DNA of 11,358 bases from JBBAEV01 sp041655735 (lineage in GTDB: Bacteria; Bacillota_I; Bacilli_A; RF39; UBA660): contig JBBAEV010000030.1 in assembly GCA_041655735.1 (NCBI GenBank), positions 1-11,358 on the forward strand, written 5' to 3'. The notes beneath the pieces are model-generated. The model was not told the DNA's origin. It searched no databases and saw only the letters and a list, made by a program, of their open reading frames with translations. Position 1 is the stretch's first letter. The number at the start of each line of letters is the position of its first letter. Below, piece after piece: positions 1 through 6,724 of the stretch. The position numbers and the translations under genes were made by a program.

Positions 1-441
1 GCCCTTTTAGATATGGAAGAGGGGGAGATTGTCAAACTACGCGGGCCAGGTGGTTGGTTTGTTGTACGGGATACTACCAGTCCCATCATTATGCTCGCCA
101 CAGGAATAGGAATCACTCCCATGCGTTCAATGCTTTATGCACTCAAAGATGACACTGCCCGGCCGATTCATCTGATTCACAGTTCGCCTGATTACTATCT
201 CTTCGCTGATGAGTTCAAAGAACTTCAGAAAGAGAATGATCAGATAAAGCTTACCTATGTAGCCCACCGTGAAGAGTTCAAAGAGGCGATAAAAGCCGCT
301 AATGCCCAATATGGACAATCTGCTTATTATTATATGGCTGGATCTCCTGCAGCGGTTTCTGCAACCAAAGCTCTCTTAAAAGCACAAGGAATAAAAAGGA
401 ACAGAAGAATTCACGAATCATTTCAAGGGTATAAGCAATAA
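1..441 (+). CDS. Ferredoxin-NADP-reductase-type flavoprotein oxidoreductase, C-terminal part (5' end outside window)
   Basis: The frame is open from base 1. The first in-frame ATG (13) lies inside the end of the FAD domain, so the true start is upstream. What remains is the last strand of the FAD-binding barrel (LRGPGGWFV) and a complete NAD(P)-binding domain. Visible motifs are the dinucleotide loop ATGIGITPMRSML (around 85-125), the YYMAGSPAAV segment that closes the nicotinamide site (about 330-360), and the C-terminal E-S-F-x-G-Y signature. In this family the protein passes electrons between NAD(P)H and FAD, and then to a ferredoxin, haem or other acceptor. The acceptor cannot be judged because the N-terminus is missing. 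A decayed copy of this gene's 3' end lies at 2026-2157. The next gene runs convergently and there is no clear terminator in the 110 bp between them. The family is sure, the precise role unknown. Confidence 0.85.
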   Translation, partial: ALLDMEEGEIVKLRGPGGWFVVRDTTSPIIMLATGIGITPMRSMLYALKDDTARPIHLIHSSPDYYLFADEFKELQKENDQIKLTYVAHREEFKEAIKAANAQYGQSAYYYMAGSPAAVSATKALLKAQGIKRNRRIHESFQGYKQ

Positions 442-551
442 GCATGCTATCTGTTTAACATTGGCTTGTATGGAGAATCAGCCTGATTACAGGTTCTCTC
501 TACTGAGTACGCTAGTCAGGTAATATTCTTCTTAAAGTCTTTGTTACACCA

Positions 552-1793
552 TTAAATTAACCAAGCAGGGACATACCAGTTTCTAGTATCGATTGGGAGG
601 AGATCCTCAATTAAGCAAATGACAGCTCCTTCGCCAATCTCTATATTATTCAATCCTTGTCCAGATTTGGTCGCTAGATTGAGAACAGAGAAATGGCGCA
701 TAGCCTGTTTACTTGGATTTGTTGATTTCTTGATCTCTATCGGATGTAGTTTTCCGTTTTGCTCAATGAGTAGGTCAATTTCTTTCTGATCTCTGTCGCG
801 ATAATAGAAGATGGGCGGTTTTTTACCATCATTTAAATAACTTTTATAGATCTCGGAAAAAACCCAACTTTCAAAAAAAGGACCCGACATTATTCCCCTC
901 TCTAATGTCTCGGCACTGCTCCACTTGAGCAGATATGCGCATAGTCCGGTGTCTAGGAAGTGCAAGAGTGGGTTTTTTACCACCCGTTTAAGCATGTTGT
1001 TTGCATATGGTTGCACAAGTGCCACTATGTGTGACGACACTAGGATAGATAACCAATGCTTGACTGTGGGGGAACTGATTCCCACATCTCGGGCGATTTC
1101 TTCGTAAATTACAGGTTTTGCGGTTCTTGCAGCAACCGCAGTCATAAATGTCAGGAATTTCATCTCATCGGCAATTTGCGTTAATTCACGGATATCACGT
1201 TGAAGGTATGTTCCCACATACGAGGCAAAAAATGTTTCTTGGTTCATCTCCGCTATGGTATGAAGTGCGGGCATTCCACCAATGAAGATTCTTTGATAGA
1301 TCTCCATCAGGCTCATACGGCGAGATTGGGATATTTGTGCACGTAAAGTAGTACTATCTACAGAGAAAGGTTCGGATGGAATACCTTGAATCTCTCTGGA
1401 TGAGAATCCTAGAAGGTTTACTATTCCCACCCGTCCAGCTAGCGATTCACTAACATGTTGCATCATGTGGAACATTTGCGATCCTGTCAGCCAAAAATCT
1501 CCTTTCCTCCCACTTTCATCAACATGTATTTTGATGTAAGGGAGAATTTCAGGGGCATATTGGATTTCGTCAATGAGTAGAGGAGTTCCATATCTTTGTA
1601 AAAATAGGGAAGGGTCGTTCTTCGCTAGTTGCCGTACCATGGGATCGTCGAGTGTTACATAGTTGCGATCTTCTGTTGCAAGATGTTTTAGTAAAGTAGT
1701 TTTCCCTACTTGCCGTGGTCCTGTAACCAGCAGCACAGGAAAAGTCTGGGATATATTCAAAATAGTTTTTTCAATGGCTCTAGTTATATACAT
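552..1793 (-). CDS. AAA-type ATPase with C-terminal DUF4143 domain
   Basis: This is a 413-residue protein of the widespread archaeal/bacterial ATPase group (AAA_14 plus DUF4143). It has Walker A GPRQVGKT at residues 25-32, Walker B LLIDE at 72-76 and a sensor-like LTGSQ at 102-106. The C-terminal half has a winged-helix-like stretch (about 225-262, YEEIARDVGISSPTVKHWL). It ends in a PD-(D/E)xK-like core, EID at 338-340 and E-I-K at 353-355, as usual for DUF4143. The length is normal and the frame intact. The ATG has AAGGA about 8 nt upstream, which supports the start. The family's biological role is poorly known; these genes occur as isolated accessory genes that vary between strains. Here it sits alone, between an intact flavoprotein 3' end and a decayed copy of it, which suggests it was acquired or that the segment was rearranged. 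No toxin or antitoxin partner is visible. Confidence 0.9.
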   Translation of the reverse strand: MYITRAIEKTILNISQTFPVLLVTGPRQVGKTTLLKHLATEDRNYVTLDDPMVRQLAKNDPSLFLQRYGTPLLIDEIQYAPEILPYIKIHVDESGRKGDFWLTGSQMFHMMQHVSESLAGRVGIVNLLGFSSREIQGIPSEPFSVDSTTLRAQISQSRRMSLMEIYQRIFIGGMPALHTIAEMNQETFFASYVGTYLQRDIRELTQIADEMKFLTFMTAVAARTAKPVIYEEIARDVGISSPTVKHWLSILVSSHIVALVQPYANNMLKRVVKNPLLHFLDTGLCAYLLKWSSAETLERGIMSGPFFESWVFSEIYKSYLNDGKKPPIFYYRDRDQKEIDLLIEQNGKLHPIEIKKSTNPSKQAMRHFSVLNLATKSGQGLNNIEIGEGAVICLIEDLLPIDTRNWYVPAWLI

Positions 1794-1817
1794 GGAGAAC
1801 TTCCTTACATAAATAAA

Positions 1818-1852
1818 CTGGCAATAGTAAATTCATATTTTAGTATTGCCGG
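1818..1852. repeat. Imperfect hairpin upstream of the ATPase gene; right arm is copy 1 of a 15-bp repeat
   Basis: Arms 1818-1831 and 1839-1852 pair over 14 positions, with one G-G mismatch (1827/1843), one T-G wobble and a 7-nt loop. The right arm ends with TTTTAGTATTGCCGG (1838-1852), which recurs exactly at 2001-2015. It lies 25 bp upstream of the ATPase start codon. There is no T-run next to the stem, so it is not a standard terminator. It could be a regulatory site or the edge of an old insertion. Confidence 0.5.
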
Positions 1853-2015
1853 CATGGCGTCAATTGTCAACCATGTAGGAGAAGTGTACGAAATGCTTCT
1901 TGAAAAATTTAAGTCCCCTTATTCGTAATGAGCAAAATTAAGGTAAGCCTTAAAATAAAGCAGATTATTTGCACAATTGCTCGGCAGAAATAAAGTAGGG
2001 TTTTAGTATTGCCGG
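1838..2015 (+). other. Gene-free stretch bounded by two exact 15-bp direct repeats, probably decayed coding sequence
   Basis: TTTTAGTATTGCCGG occurs at 1838-1852 and again at 2001-2015. Both copies read F-S-I-A-G in the plus strand. The first continues as a short open stretch ending at the stop at 1926-1928 (residues MASIVNHVGEVYEML and more). The second continues into the decayed flavoprotein copy at 2026. No intact gene, ribosome-binding site or promoter is convincing here. FSIAG resembles the FAD-binding R-x-[YF]-S-[IL]-A motif of reductases related to the gene at 1-441. This may therefore be debris of the N-terminal half of such a gene, but that link is inference. Confidence 0.35.
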
Positions 2016-2025
2016 AGTGTTAGGA

Positions 2026-2157
2026 GCTGCTTCTATTCACTATGGGCAATCTGCTTATTATATAGCTGGCTTTCTTGCAATCAAAGCTCTCTTAAAAGCA
2101 TAAGGAATAAAAAGGAACAGGAGAATTCACAAATCATTATAAAAGTATAAGCAATAA
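2026..2157 (+). pseudogene. Decayed duplicate of the 3' end of the flavoprotein reductase gene
   Basis: This segment aligns codon for codon with 295-441, the last 48 codons plus stop of the reductase at the window start. Both share YGQSAYY, KALLKA, GIKRNRRIH and YKQ-stop. The copy has lost one codon near 2060 and four codons near 2077, both losses in frame. Two glutamine codons have become stops, CAA to TAA at 2101-2103 and again at 2140-2142. Downstream of the first stop the nucleotide match is very close (about 390-441 against 2103-2157), so the duplication is not ancient. It cannot make a reductase. It ends 11 nt before the last base of the oppositely oriented binding-protein gene. Confidence 0.85.
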
Positions 2158-2168
2158 GGTGAGTTAAG

Positions 2169-3110
2169 CTACTCAAAATCATCCCAGTAGATGGCTTTCA
2201 TGGGAATTGGAATCACCTCTTTGATTGGTCCATCCCGATACACCTCTACTGCAGTGTTCATGCTAATAATTCCCGTTTCATAGGGATTTATATCAACAGT
2301 ACCTCGAAAGATGGAATTTTCTTGTTGAATTAGCTCTAATGATTCAGAAGTTGCATCAAGTCCTACTATACAGAAGTCGGGATGGATGTTTTCTCTACTG
2401 AGAACGGCAGCCATCGCTCCTAGAGCCGCGGCATCGTTGACAGCTGCTATCACCATGAGATCTTCGCAGTAGTCTAATACTTTTTCAGTTTCTACCATAC
2501 CCGAAAGAGGGGTAAGCGCTGAGATGGTGTCTACAATCTGGGTCTCTGGAACAGTCATGAGAATACCGTCTTTTATCCCTTCAGCACGGCGCGAGAGTTC
2601 AATCATCTGGTCATATCCTATGATGAGCGCTTTAACTGGTGCAGAGAAGTGTTCATCAATCCAACGGCCAGCGATCATTCCTCCTAATTTACCAAACTCA
2701 TAATCATCTAGATTAATATGTGCATCACTACCAGGGATGGTTTGATTGGGATTGATAAAAGGAATGCCGGCAGTGTTCGCTGCGTAAAGTGGTGGTATGC
2801 AACTTTGGGGTTGGACTGGGCTACAGATGATAATATCATATTCAGCTTCAACCATGGCAAAGAGGTCCTCGGCTTGTTTTTCTGGGTTCATCCCAGCATT
2901 AACAATGGTAAGATTGATACCCAATTCTCGAGAGCGATCTTTCATGCCGTTACTCAATATTTGGAAGTAGGGATTACTTAGGTCTTGGACTGAGTAGCCA
3001 ACTTTAAGTCCTTTTACCGATTTAACCTGATTTTTTGTGCAAGTGGTAAAAATAAGTAGTGTAAGAAATACAATAAGTACCAATAGCCAGCTTAATTTAC
3101 CTTTTCTCAT
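2169..3110 (-). CDS. Second RbsB-type substrate-binding lipoprotein of the ABC importer
   Basis: This is a periplasmic-binding-protein family 4 (ribose/galactose type) protein of 313 residues from the ATG at 3110. A hydrophobic export segment ends in I-F-T-T-C, with Cys 24 the likely lipidated residue; the lipobox is relaxed, as in spirochaetes. The mature part follows the family plan: NPYF near the N-terminus of lobe 1, an IPFINPNQ strand, an arginine in SRRAEGIKDG matching RbsB Arg141, the AVNDAAALGA loop, and a GLDAT aspartate. It is clearly paralogous to the binding protein at 5725-6663, sharing for example the NPYF, IPFINP, RGTVDI and TG elements. It is the last gene of the import operon, 86 bp beyond the permease. 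A TTG at 3125 would add five residues. Neither start has a visible Shine-Dalgarno sequence, so expression may be low. The ligand is unknown. It may deliver substrate to the permease or present ligand to the kinase. Confidence 0.88.
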   Translation of the reverse strand: MRKGKLSWLLVLIVFLTLLIFTTCTKNQVKSVKGLKVGYSVQDLSNPYFQILSNGMKDRSRELGINLTIVNAGMNPEKQAEDLFAMVEAEYDIIICSPVQPQSCIPPLYAANTAGIPFINPNQTIPGSDAHINLDDYEFGKLGGMIAGRWIDEHFSAPVKALIIGYDQMIELSRRAEGIKDGILMTVPETQIVDTISALTPLSGMVETEKVLDYCEDLMVIAAVNDAAALGAMAAVLSRENIHPDFCIVGLDATSESLELIQQENSIFRGTVDINPYETGIISMNTAVEVYRDGPIKEVIPIPMKAIYWDDFE

Positions 3111-3147
3111 GAGGTTATTGTACAATCGTTTTTGGTGAAAAGAAAGT

Positions 3148-3179
3148 AGCTGATACAGTTTAAACTATACCAGCTGATA
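3148..3179. promoter_or_regulatory. Dyad (AGTTTAAACT core) with direct repeat AGCTGATA upstream of the second binding-protein gene
   Basis: An imperfect palindrome spans 3148-3175. The outer arms are AGCTG/CAGCT, the inner perfect core is AGTTTAAACT (3157-3166), and TA/TA pairs lie between, with two mismatched pairs. In addition, AGCTGATA is repeated directly at 3148-3155 and 3172-3179, 24 bp apart. It lies in the gap between permease and binding protein. No T-run follows, so it is a poor terminator. It could be an operator for separate expression of the last gene, or an mRNA stem-loop. Confidence 0.4.
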
Positions 3180-3196
3180 ACATCTATTACTTACAA

Positions 3197-4156
3197 TTAT
3201 TTCTTCAGTTTATGGGAGATTTGATCAAGGCTGACTGCAAGTAGTAAAACAGCACCTTTTACAATCCACTGGGTGTATTCATCTACATTAGTCAGGATCA
3301 TTCCGTTTGTGAGAACACCCATGAGGAAAACACCAGTTATTACTCCAGTAATCTTACCTGTGCCTCCAGCGATACTTACTCCACCCAAGACGACTGCTGT
3401 AATAATATCCATCTCATAGCCTTCGCCGGCTTTTGGTTGGCCACTATTCACTCTTGAAAGTAGAACGATACCAGCTACTGCAGCTAACACTGATTCGAGG
3501 ATATAAATCTTATATTTAGTTTTTTTGACATTAACTCCGGAAAGTCTAGTTGCCTCTTCATTCCCTCCAAGGCCATAGACATAGCGCCCAAAGCGGGTCT
3601 TGGTGATTAATATGTACCCGATAATAAAGACTATGACCATGATAATCACGGGCACAGGAACCTTCCCAAGATAGCCTTGACCGATAACTGCAAATGACTT
3701 CGGAAATCCATAGACGGGGAGACCTGCTGTAATTTTATAGGCGATACCTCTTAAAGCAGTCATCATTGCCAAAGTAGTAATCAGTGGCGGGATGCCAACT
3801 TCATTGATGAATATACCATTGATTAGTCCAATGACTGCTCCAATTAGGAGGGAAATGATAACAGCAAGGACAGGATGTACACCGCTTACCATTAATGATG
3901 CACAAGAGACAACAGATACACCAATTACCGATCCAACCGAGAGGTCGATTCCTCCTGTTAAAATGACGAAAGTCATTCCTACTGCGCAGATTCCGACGAT
4001 AGATACTTGTCGGAGGATATTCAAGATATTTCTAGATGTGAGAAATGCATCTGATGTTATCGAGAAGATTACGACGAGTAGAACGAGGGCTAGAGGTATG
4101 GCATATTTAGAGATTCGTTGTGCGACAGATTGCTTGTTAATTGATTTGCTAGGCAT
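3197..4156 (-). CDS. RbsC-type ABC permease
   Basis: This is a 319-residue integral membrane protein of the BPD_transp_2 family, the usual length for RbsC-like permeases. A cytoplasmic N-terminus of about 17 residues is followed by roughly nine to ten hydrophobic segments (for example 18-36, 97-117, 166-186 and 297-311). The family motif GGIDLSVGS is at 68-76. The cytoplasmic coupling loop LGGNEEATRLSGVN (about 196-210) contacts the ATPase. The start chosen is the ATG at 4156 because AAGGAG lies 5 nt upstream; an upstream TTG at 4183 would remove that spacing. The ATG overlaps the last 8 nt of the ATPase gene, which points to translational coupling. As a homodimer in the inner membrane it would form the channel for the ligand brought by the two binding proteins. 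Confidence 0.93.
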   Translation of the reverse strand: MPSKSINKQSVAQRISKYAIPLALVLLVVIFSITSDAFLTSRNILNILRQVSIVGICAVGMTFVILTGGIDLSVGSVIGVSVVSCASLMVSGVHPVLAVIISLLIGAVIGLINGIFINEVGIPPLITTLAMMTALRGIAYKITAGLPVYGFPKSFAVIGQGYLGKVPVPVIIMVIVFIIGYILITKTRFGRYVYGLGGNEEATRLSGVNVKKTKYKIYILESVLAAVAGIVLLSRVNSGQPKAGEGYEMDIITAVVLGGVSIAGGTGKITGVITGVFLMGVLTNGMILTNVDEYTQWIVKGAVLLLAVSLDQISHKLKK

Positions 4157-5648
4157 GACATCTCCTTTCGGCAGCATATTCAAGGATTATTTCCTGTGAA
4201 TATTCTTCTTTGTGTAATTCTTTGACTAAATATCCTTCGCAGAGAATTATGATTCGATCAGACATGCCGATGAGTTCAGGCATCTCTGAAGAGATCATGA
4301 TGATGGCTTTGCCAGCTTTGGCAAGATCTTTCATGATGTAATAAAATTCTTTTTTTGTCCCGACATCGATACCACGAGTCGGTTCATCGAAGATGATGAT
4401 ATCTGAGTTAGTAAGAAGTATTTTTGAGAGAACAACTTTTTGTTGGTTCCCTCCGCTTAAAGCTTTTACTAATACATTTAGATTAGGAGCCTTTATCTTG
4501 AGTGCATTTTTCATATCCTGGGCCTCTTTTTTTTCTAATGCACTGGTAATGAAAAGGCCTTTGACAAATTTTTTGAGTGAACTAAAGGTTATGTTATGTT
4601 TAATGCTTAATTCACTGAGGATGCCATGTTGTTTTCGGTCTTCAGGGATAAGCCCCACACCAAGGCTGAGGGCCTTTTCAGGGCTATTAATTGTAACAGG
4701 TTTGCCATGGATCAATATCTCTCCGGAATCAAATTTATCAGCACCAAAGATTGCTCTGGCAACTTCTGTTCTACCGGCACCGACTAACCCGGCAAGGCCA
4801 AGGATCTCCCCCTTTCTGACACTGAAACTGATGTCGTTTAGTTTGGAAGAACAGAGATTCTTTACTTCAAGTGCAACTTCTGCAAGTTCGGTCTCTTCAT
4901 GAGGGAATTCATCTGTAAGAGGTCTTCCTACCATATTACGTATTAGTTCATTCCTATCTGTTTCAGCAGTTTTTAAGGTTGTAATATGTAGTCCATCTCG
5001 AAGGACACTGACGCGGTCTGAGAGGAGAAATACCTCTTCGAGGCGGTGTGAGATATAGATTACAGTAACATGTTTCTTTTTAAGCTTTCTGACTATAGCG
5101 AATAGATATTCAAGTTCATTGGTAGTAAGTGATGCAGAGGGTTCATCCATTATAAGGACACGAACGTCTTGCGATAATGCTTTTGCAATTTCAACGATTT
5201 GTTGGAATCCAACAGTTAGTTCTTCTACCAACATATTGGGGTCAATATCGAGTCCAAGTTCCTGTATAATTTTAACAGATTGTTCTTGCATTTTAGCAAA
5301 ATCTACAAACCCATGTTTTTTTGGTTCTCTTCCAAAGAAGATATTTTCTGCAACAGAGAGGTGAGGAATTAAATTAAATTCCTGATAGATGCAACCAATT
5401 CCTTTAGCCATTGATGTAATAGGATTTTGGTGTCTAATCTCTTCACCGAGGTAACGAATCACCCCTGAGGTGGGTTGGATTGCGCCAGTAACAATCTTGA
5501 TTAAGGTAGATTTACCTGCACCATTTTCTCCACATATAGCATGGATCTCGCCAGTATCAAAGGAGAGTGAAACATGATCAAGTGCGGTAACACCGGGATA
5601 ATGTTTTGTGATATTTTCTAATTCTAGAAGAACAGACGGTTCTTTCAC
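4149..5648 (-). CDS. RbsA-type ABC transporter ATPase with two nucleotide-binding domains
   Basis: This protein of 499 residues has the usual length and double-domain plan of RbsA/MglA proteins. Domain 1 has Walker A GENGAGKST (40-48), Q-loop Gln89, signature LTVGFQQ (144-150), Walker B VLIMDEP (164-170) and H-loop His201. Domain 2 has the degenerate P-loop typical of the family (GLVGAGRTE, 287-295, no lysine). It also has signature LSGGNQQ (397-403), Walker B IIIFDEPTRGID and Ser454 where the H-loop His would be. Only domain 1 is therefore expected to be fully catalytic, as known for this family. The start is GTG at 5648, with AAGGAG 7 nt upstream. It follows the first binding protein across a 76-bp gap holding a stem-loop, and overlaps the permease by 8 nt. 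It powers import of a sugar-like ligand; the substrate is not readable from this subunit. Confidence 0.95.
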   Translation of the reverse strand: MKEPSVLLELENITKHYPGVTALDHVSLSFDTGEIHAICGENGAGKSTLIKIVTGAIQPTSGVIRYLGEEIRHQNPITSMAKGIGCIYQEFNLIPHLSVAENIFFGREPKKHGFVDFAKMQEQSVKIIQELGLDIDPNMLVEELTVGFQQIVEIAKALSQDVRVLIMDEPSASLTTNELEYLFAIVRKLKKKHVTVIYISHRLEEVFLLSDRVSVLRDGLHITTLKTAETDRNELIRNMVGRPLTDEFPHEETELAEVALEVKNLCSSKLNDISFSVRKGEILGLAGLVGAGRTEVARAIFGADKFDSGEILIHGKPVTINSPEKALSLGVGLIPEDRKQHGILSELSIKHNITFSSLKKFVKGLFITSALEKKEAQDMKNALKIKAPNLNVLVKALSGGNQQKVVLSKILLTNSDIIIFDEPTRGIDVGTKKEFYYIMKDLAKAGKAIIMISSEMPELIGMSDRIIILCEGYLVKELHKEEYSQEIILEYAAERRCHA

Positions 5649-5682
5649 CTCAAAGCTCCTTCACTCTTATCTTCTGATATAG

Positions 5683-5708
5683 ATACCGGATACAACTGTA
5701 TCCGGTAT
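5683..5708. repeat. Perfect intercistronic stem-loop between binding-protein and ATPase genes
   Basis: An 11-bp perfect stem (ATACCGGATAC and its complement) closes a 4-nt loop, starting 16 nt after the stop codon of the first binding-protein gene on the minus strand. No T-tract follows on either strand, so it should not terminate efficiently by itself. Stem-loops in this position are known in sugar ABC operons. They protect the 3' end of the binding-protein message, so that more binding protein than membrane subunits is made. That role is inferred here. Confidence 0.75.
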
Positions 5709-5724
5709 AAGTTATAAGCTAATT

Positions 5725-6663
5725 TTAGTACAGATCAAGATTAGCACTTGTTACAGGAATCATTGGAATTTTGACCATATCAGCAATAGGTCCATCTTCG
5801 ATTACTTGAAGAGCAACGTCGATGATAAGTTTTCCTGTTCCGTATGGATCAATGTCTACAGTACCTCTGTAGATACTTCCAGCTTCTTTCATCTTATCGA
5901 TAGCTTCGCCAGTTGCATCAAGGCCGAATACTCCAAAATCTTTTGAATCAAGGCCCATAGCTTTTACTGCTTCCATAGCTCCGAGAGCTCCAGCATCATT
6001 GGTACCACATATTACCTTAACATTAGGATGGGCCTGCATAATAGTCTCTGCAGCACGCATTCCCTGTTCTGGGGTGTTTGCTGATACTTCTGCTACAATT
6101 TTTGCATTGGGAGCTTTTGCCAGAATACCTGCTTTAATGCCATTAGCTCTTTCGATAAGTGCTTCCATCTGTGGGAATCCAAGGATGGCTACCTCTGCGA
6201 CACCGCCAAGTTCGTTAACGATGAATTCACCTGCAATTGTTCCACCCGAATAGCCGTAATCAAAATCATTGAGGTTAATATTCGCATCGTTTCCAAGGAT
6301 TAACTGATGAGGGTTAATAAACGGGATGTCAGCATCATGAGCAAAATCTACCATATGCTCTAACGCTTTAGGATCGATTGGGCTAACGATAATTGCATCC
6401 ATTCTCTGGGCAATGAAATTCTCAATTGCTGTTACTTGAGCAGCTGCGTCTGATTTAGCATCGTGGATGGTAATGTTGACCCCAAGTTCTGCAGCGCGGT
6501 CTCTCACACCATTAGCGACTGCGACGAAGTATGGGTTAGCAAGATCCATAATAGTGTAACCCATCTTCACTGCTGGGGCTTCCTTTTCAACCGCTCCACC
6601 TGCAAATACTACAAATGGGGAAACAATCAATAATGCCAATAATACCATTAGTAATTTCTTCAT
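5725..6663 (-). CDS. RbsB-type substrate-binding protein, first gene of the ABC import operon
   Basis: This is a 312-residue periplasmic binding protein of family 4. A hydrophobic export signal (residues 3-20) probably ends at VFA-GG (cut after Ala21); there is no lipobox Cys, unlike its paralogue at 2169-3110. Mature landmarks are N43-P-Y-F46, a VSPIDP loop at 93-98, IPFINPHQ at 113-120, Arg172 (matching RbsB Arg141), the TNDAGALGA loop with N222 and D223, GLDAT with D249, and RGTVDIDPYGTG at 266-277. Where RbsB has its ligand-gripping Asp89-Arg90 pair, this protein has His-Gln, so the ligand probably differs from ribose. The ATG has AAGGAG 6 nt upstream and a good promoter further up. It is the first gene of the operon and is divergent from the sensor kinase, so it is probably induced by that system. 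Confidence 0.93.
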   Translation of the reverse strand: MKKLLMVLLALLIVSPFVVFAGGAVEKEAPAVKMGYTIMDLANPYFVAVANGVRDRAAELGVNITIHDAKSDAAAQVTAIENFIAQRMDAIIVSPIDPKALEHMVDFAHDADIPFINPHQLILGNDANINLNDFDYGYSGGTIAGEFIVNELGGVAEVAILGFPQMEALIERANGIKAGILAKAPNAKIVAEVSANTPEQGMRAAETIMQAHPNVKVICGTNDAGALGAMEAVKAMGLDSKDFGVFGLDATGEAIDKMKEAGSIYRGTVDIDPYGTGKLIIDVALQVIEDGPIADMVKIPMIPVTSANLDLY

Positions 6664-6691
6664 GATAAACTCCTTTATTTGAATATAACTT

Positions 6692-6720
6692 ATTGTAGGA
6701 TTTGACCATAGGTTTTACAA
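6692..6720 (-). promoter_or_regulatory. Sigma70-type promoter of the ABC import operon
   Basis: On the minus strand, TTGTAA (6715-6720) and TACAAT (6692-6697) are separated by 17 bp. They match the -35 and -10 consensus at 4/6 and 5/6 positions. The -10 lies about 28 nt upstream of the binding-protein ATG and leaves room for its strong AAGGAG. The weak -35 beside an AraC-type repeat (6725-6757) suggests an activator-dependent promoter. Confidence 0.7.
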
Positions 6721-6724
6721 TGTG

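Noticed and set aside
473..498. Terminator hairpin between the convergent reductase and ATPase genes
   Set aside because: Pairing is GAGAA/TTCTC plus CCT/AGG with a 4-nt bulge and no T-tract, too weak to call.
552..1793. ATPase as part of a toxin-antitoxin or defence pair
   Set aside because: No partner gene is adjacent; the neighbours are a reductase and a decayed fragment.
1710..1928. Small plus-strand gene running out of the ATPase 5' end
   Set aside because: It is mostly antisense to the ATPase and has no ribosome-binding site. Its tail is better read as debris carrying the repeated FSIAG element.
2160..2175. Operon terminator at the end of the second binding-protein gene
   Set aside because: It is only a 5-bp AT-rich stem (TGAGT/ACTCA) that includes the stop codon, with no T-run on the minus strand.
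3111..3125. TTG at 3125 as start of the second binding protein
   Set aside because: There is no Shine-Dalgarno sequence for it, and the ATG at 3110 gives a signal peptide of normal lipoprotein length. It is kept only as an alternative.
4157..4183. TTG at 4183 as start of the permease
   Set aside because: AAGGAG is correctly spaced for the ATG at 4156, which also gives the usual overlap with the ATPase gene.
5683..5708. Rho-independent terminator between binding-protein and ATPase genes
   Set aside because: The stem is perfect but no T-run follows on either strand, and the downstream gene belongs to the same operon.
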